The position numbers were made by a program, and so were the translations under genes. DNA of 64,000 bases from Hirudo medicinalis (taxonomy: Eukaryota; Annelida; Clitellata; Hirudinida; Hirudinidae): assembly GCA_011800805.1 (NCBI GenBank), contig MPNW01000035.1, forward strand, positions 191,530 to 255,529. Reading direction: 5' to 3'. The notes under the pieces were generated by a model. It was not told where the DNA came from, searched no databases, and saw only the letters and a list, made by a program, of their open reading frames with translations. Below, piece after piece: positions 63,780-64,000 of the stretch (position 1 is the first letter of the stretch; each line of letters opens with the position of its first letter).

Positions 63780-64000
63780 TCTGATTTTGTGAAATTATCG
63801 ATGAATTAATATAAAATAATTAATGATAATTAATGTCTGCTATAATCAATAATGGAATATTCTACAAGTCATGCTTTAGTTACATTATAGTTTGATATTT
63901 TAACTACTAAATATTAATGTAATTGGCCACATTAAAACGTTATGAGATGTCAAGTGGATGCCTTTAATTTTCATTTTATAAGGAGAGTTGTTGGGACACA

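Overview
The window is invertebrate animal nuclear DNA. It is AT-rich, with spliced genes on both strands, many introns of only 55-140 bp, and scattered LINE, SINE, Tc1/mariner, MITE and LTR-like debris. I rebuilt the genes by joining exons at splice sites where the reading phase closes and by comparing the products with families I know. The gene set is animal: an EAG-type K+ channel, tau-tubulin kinase, GALNT2, a ZNF395/Glut4EF-type factor and a CARD protein. The phylum cannot be fixed from this. The N-terminal domain of the ZNF395-type gene looks most like its insect relative, so a protostome is my weak guess.

Layout, left to right: CHMP4 (694-2606, +, with a one-base frameshift); a ZNF395/Glut4EF-like zinc-finger/C-clamp factor (4038-6005, +); SIRT5 (6713-8942, -, nine exons that close perfectly); a repeat-rich stretch with a LINE fragment, a Tc1/mariner relic and a 641-bp N gap (9160-12050); KDM8/JMJD5 (12855-14299, +); a gene-poor stretch; an unrecognised CUB/LDLa/MAM single-pass receptor (17382-22221, +); CCDC59/TAP26 (22289-23378, -) head-to-head with intronless ATG13 (23733-24905, +); a CARD protein whose 5' end was not found (25195-25738, -); LINE debris; GALNT2 (28038-32465, +); ABCB10 (32939-36073, -); RTRAF (36882-38291, -); a broken RT/RNase H LINE carrying a nested insertion (38600-41290); a tRNA-like element and an LTR-like stretch; tau-tubulin kinase (45259-48836, -); an EAG/Kv10 channel lacking its first exon (50987-55000, -) followed by about 6 kb without recognised exons; and an ANKRD26-like ankyrin protein (61068-63779, +) with a SINE in its last intron.

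Most genes are unrelated housekeeping neighbours: ESCRT-III, autophagy initiation, mitochondrial deacylation and transport, mucin-type O-glycosylation, RNA transport and ribosome biogenesis. There is no operon-like logic. The only clear shared regulatory space is the 354-bp gap between the CCDC59 and ATG13 start codons. The most novel item is the CUB-LDLa-MAM-MAM-LDLa-TM receptor with a long cytoplasmic tail. A technical theme is that three genes each miss closing by exactly one base, which suggests residual assembly indels rather than three pseudogenes.
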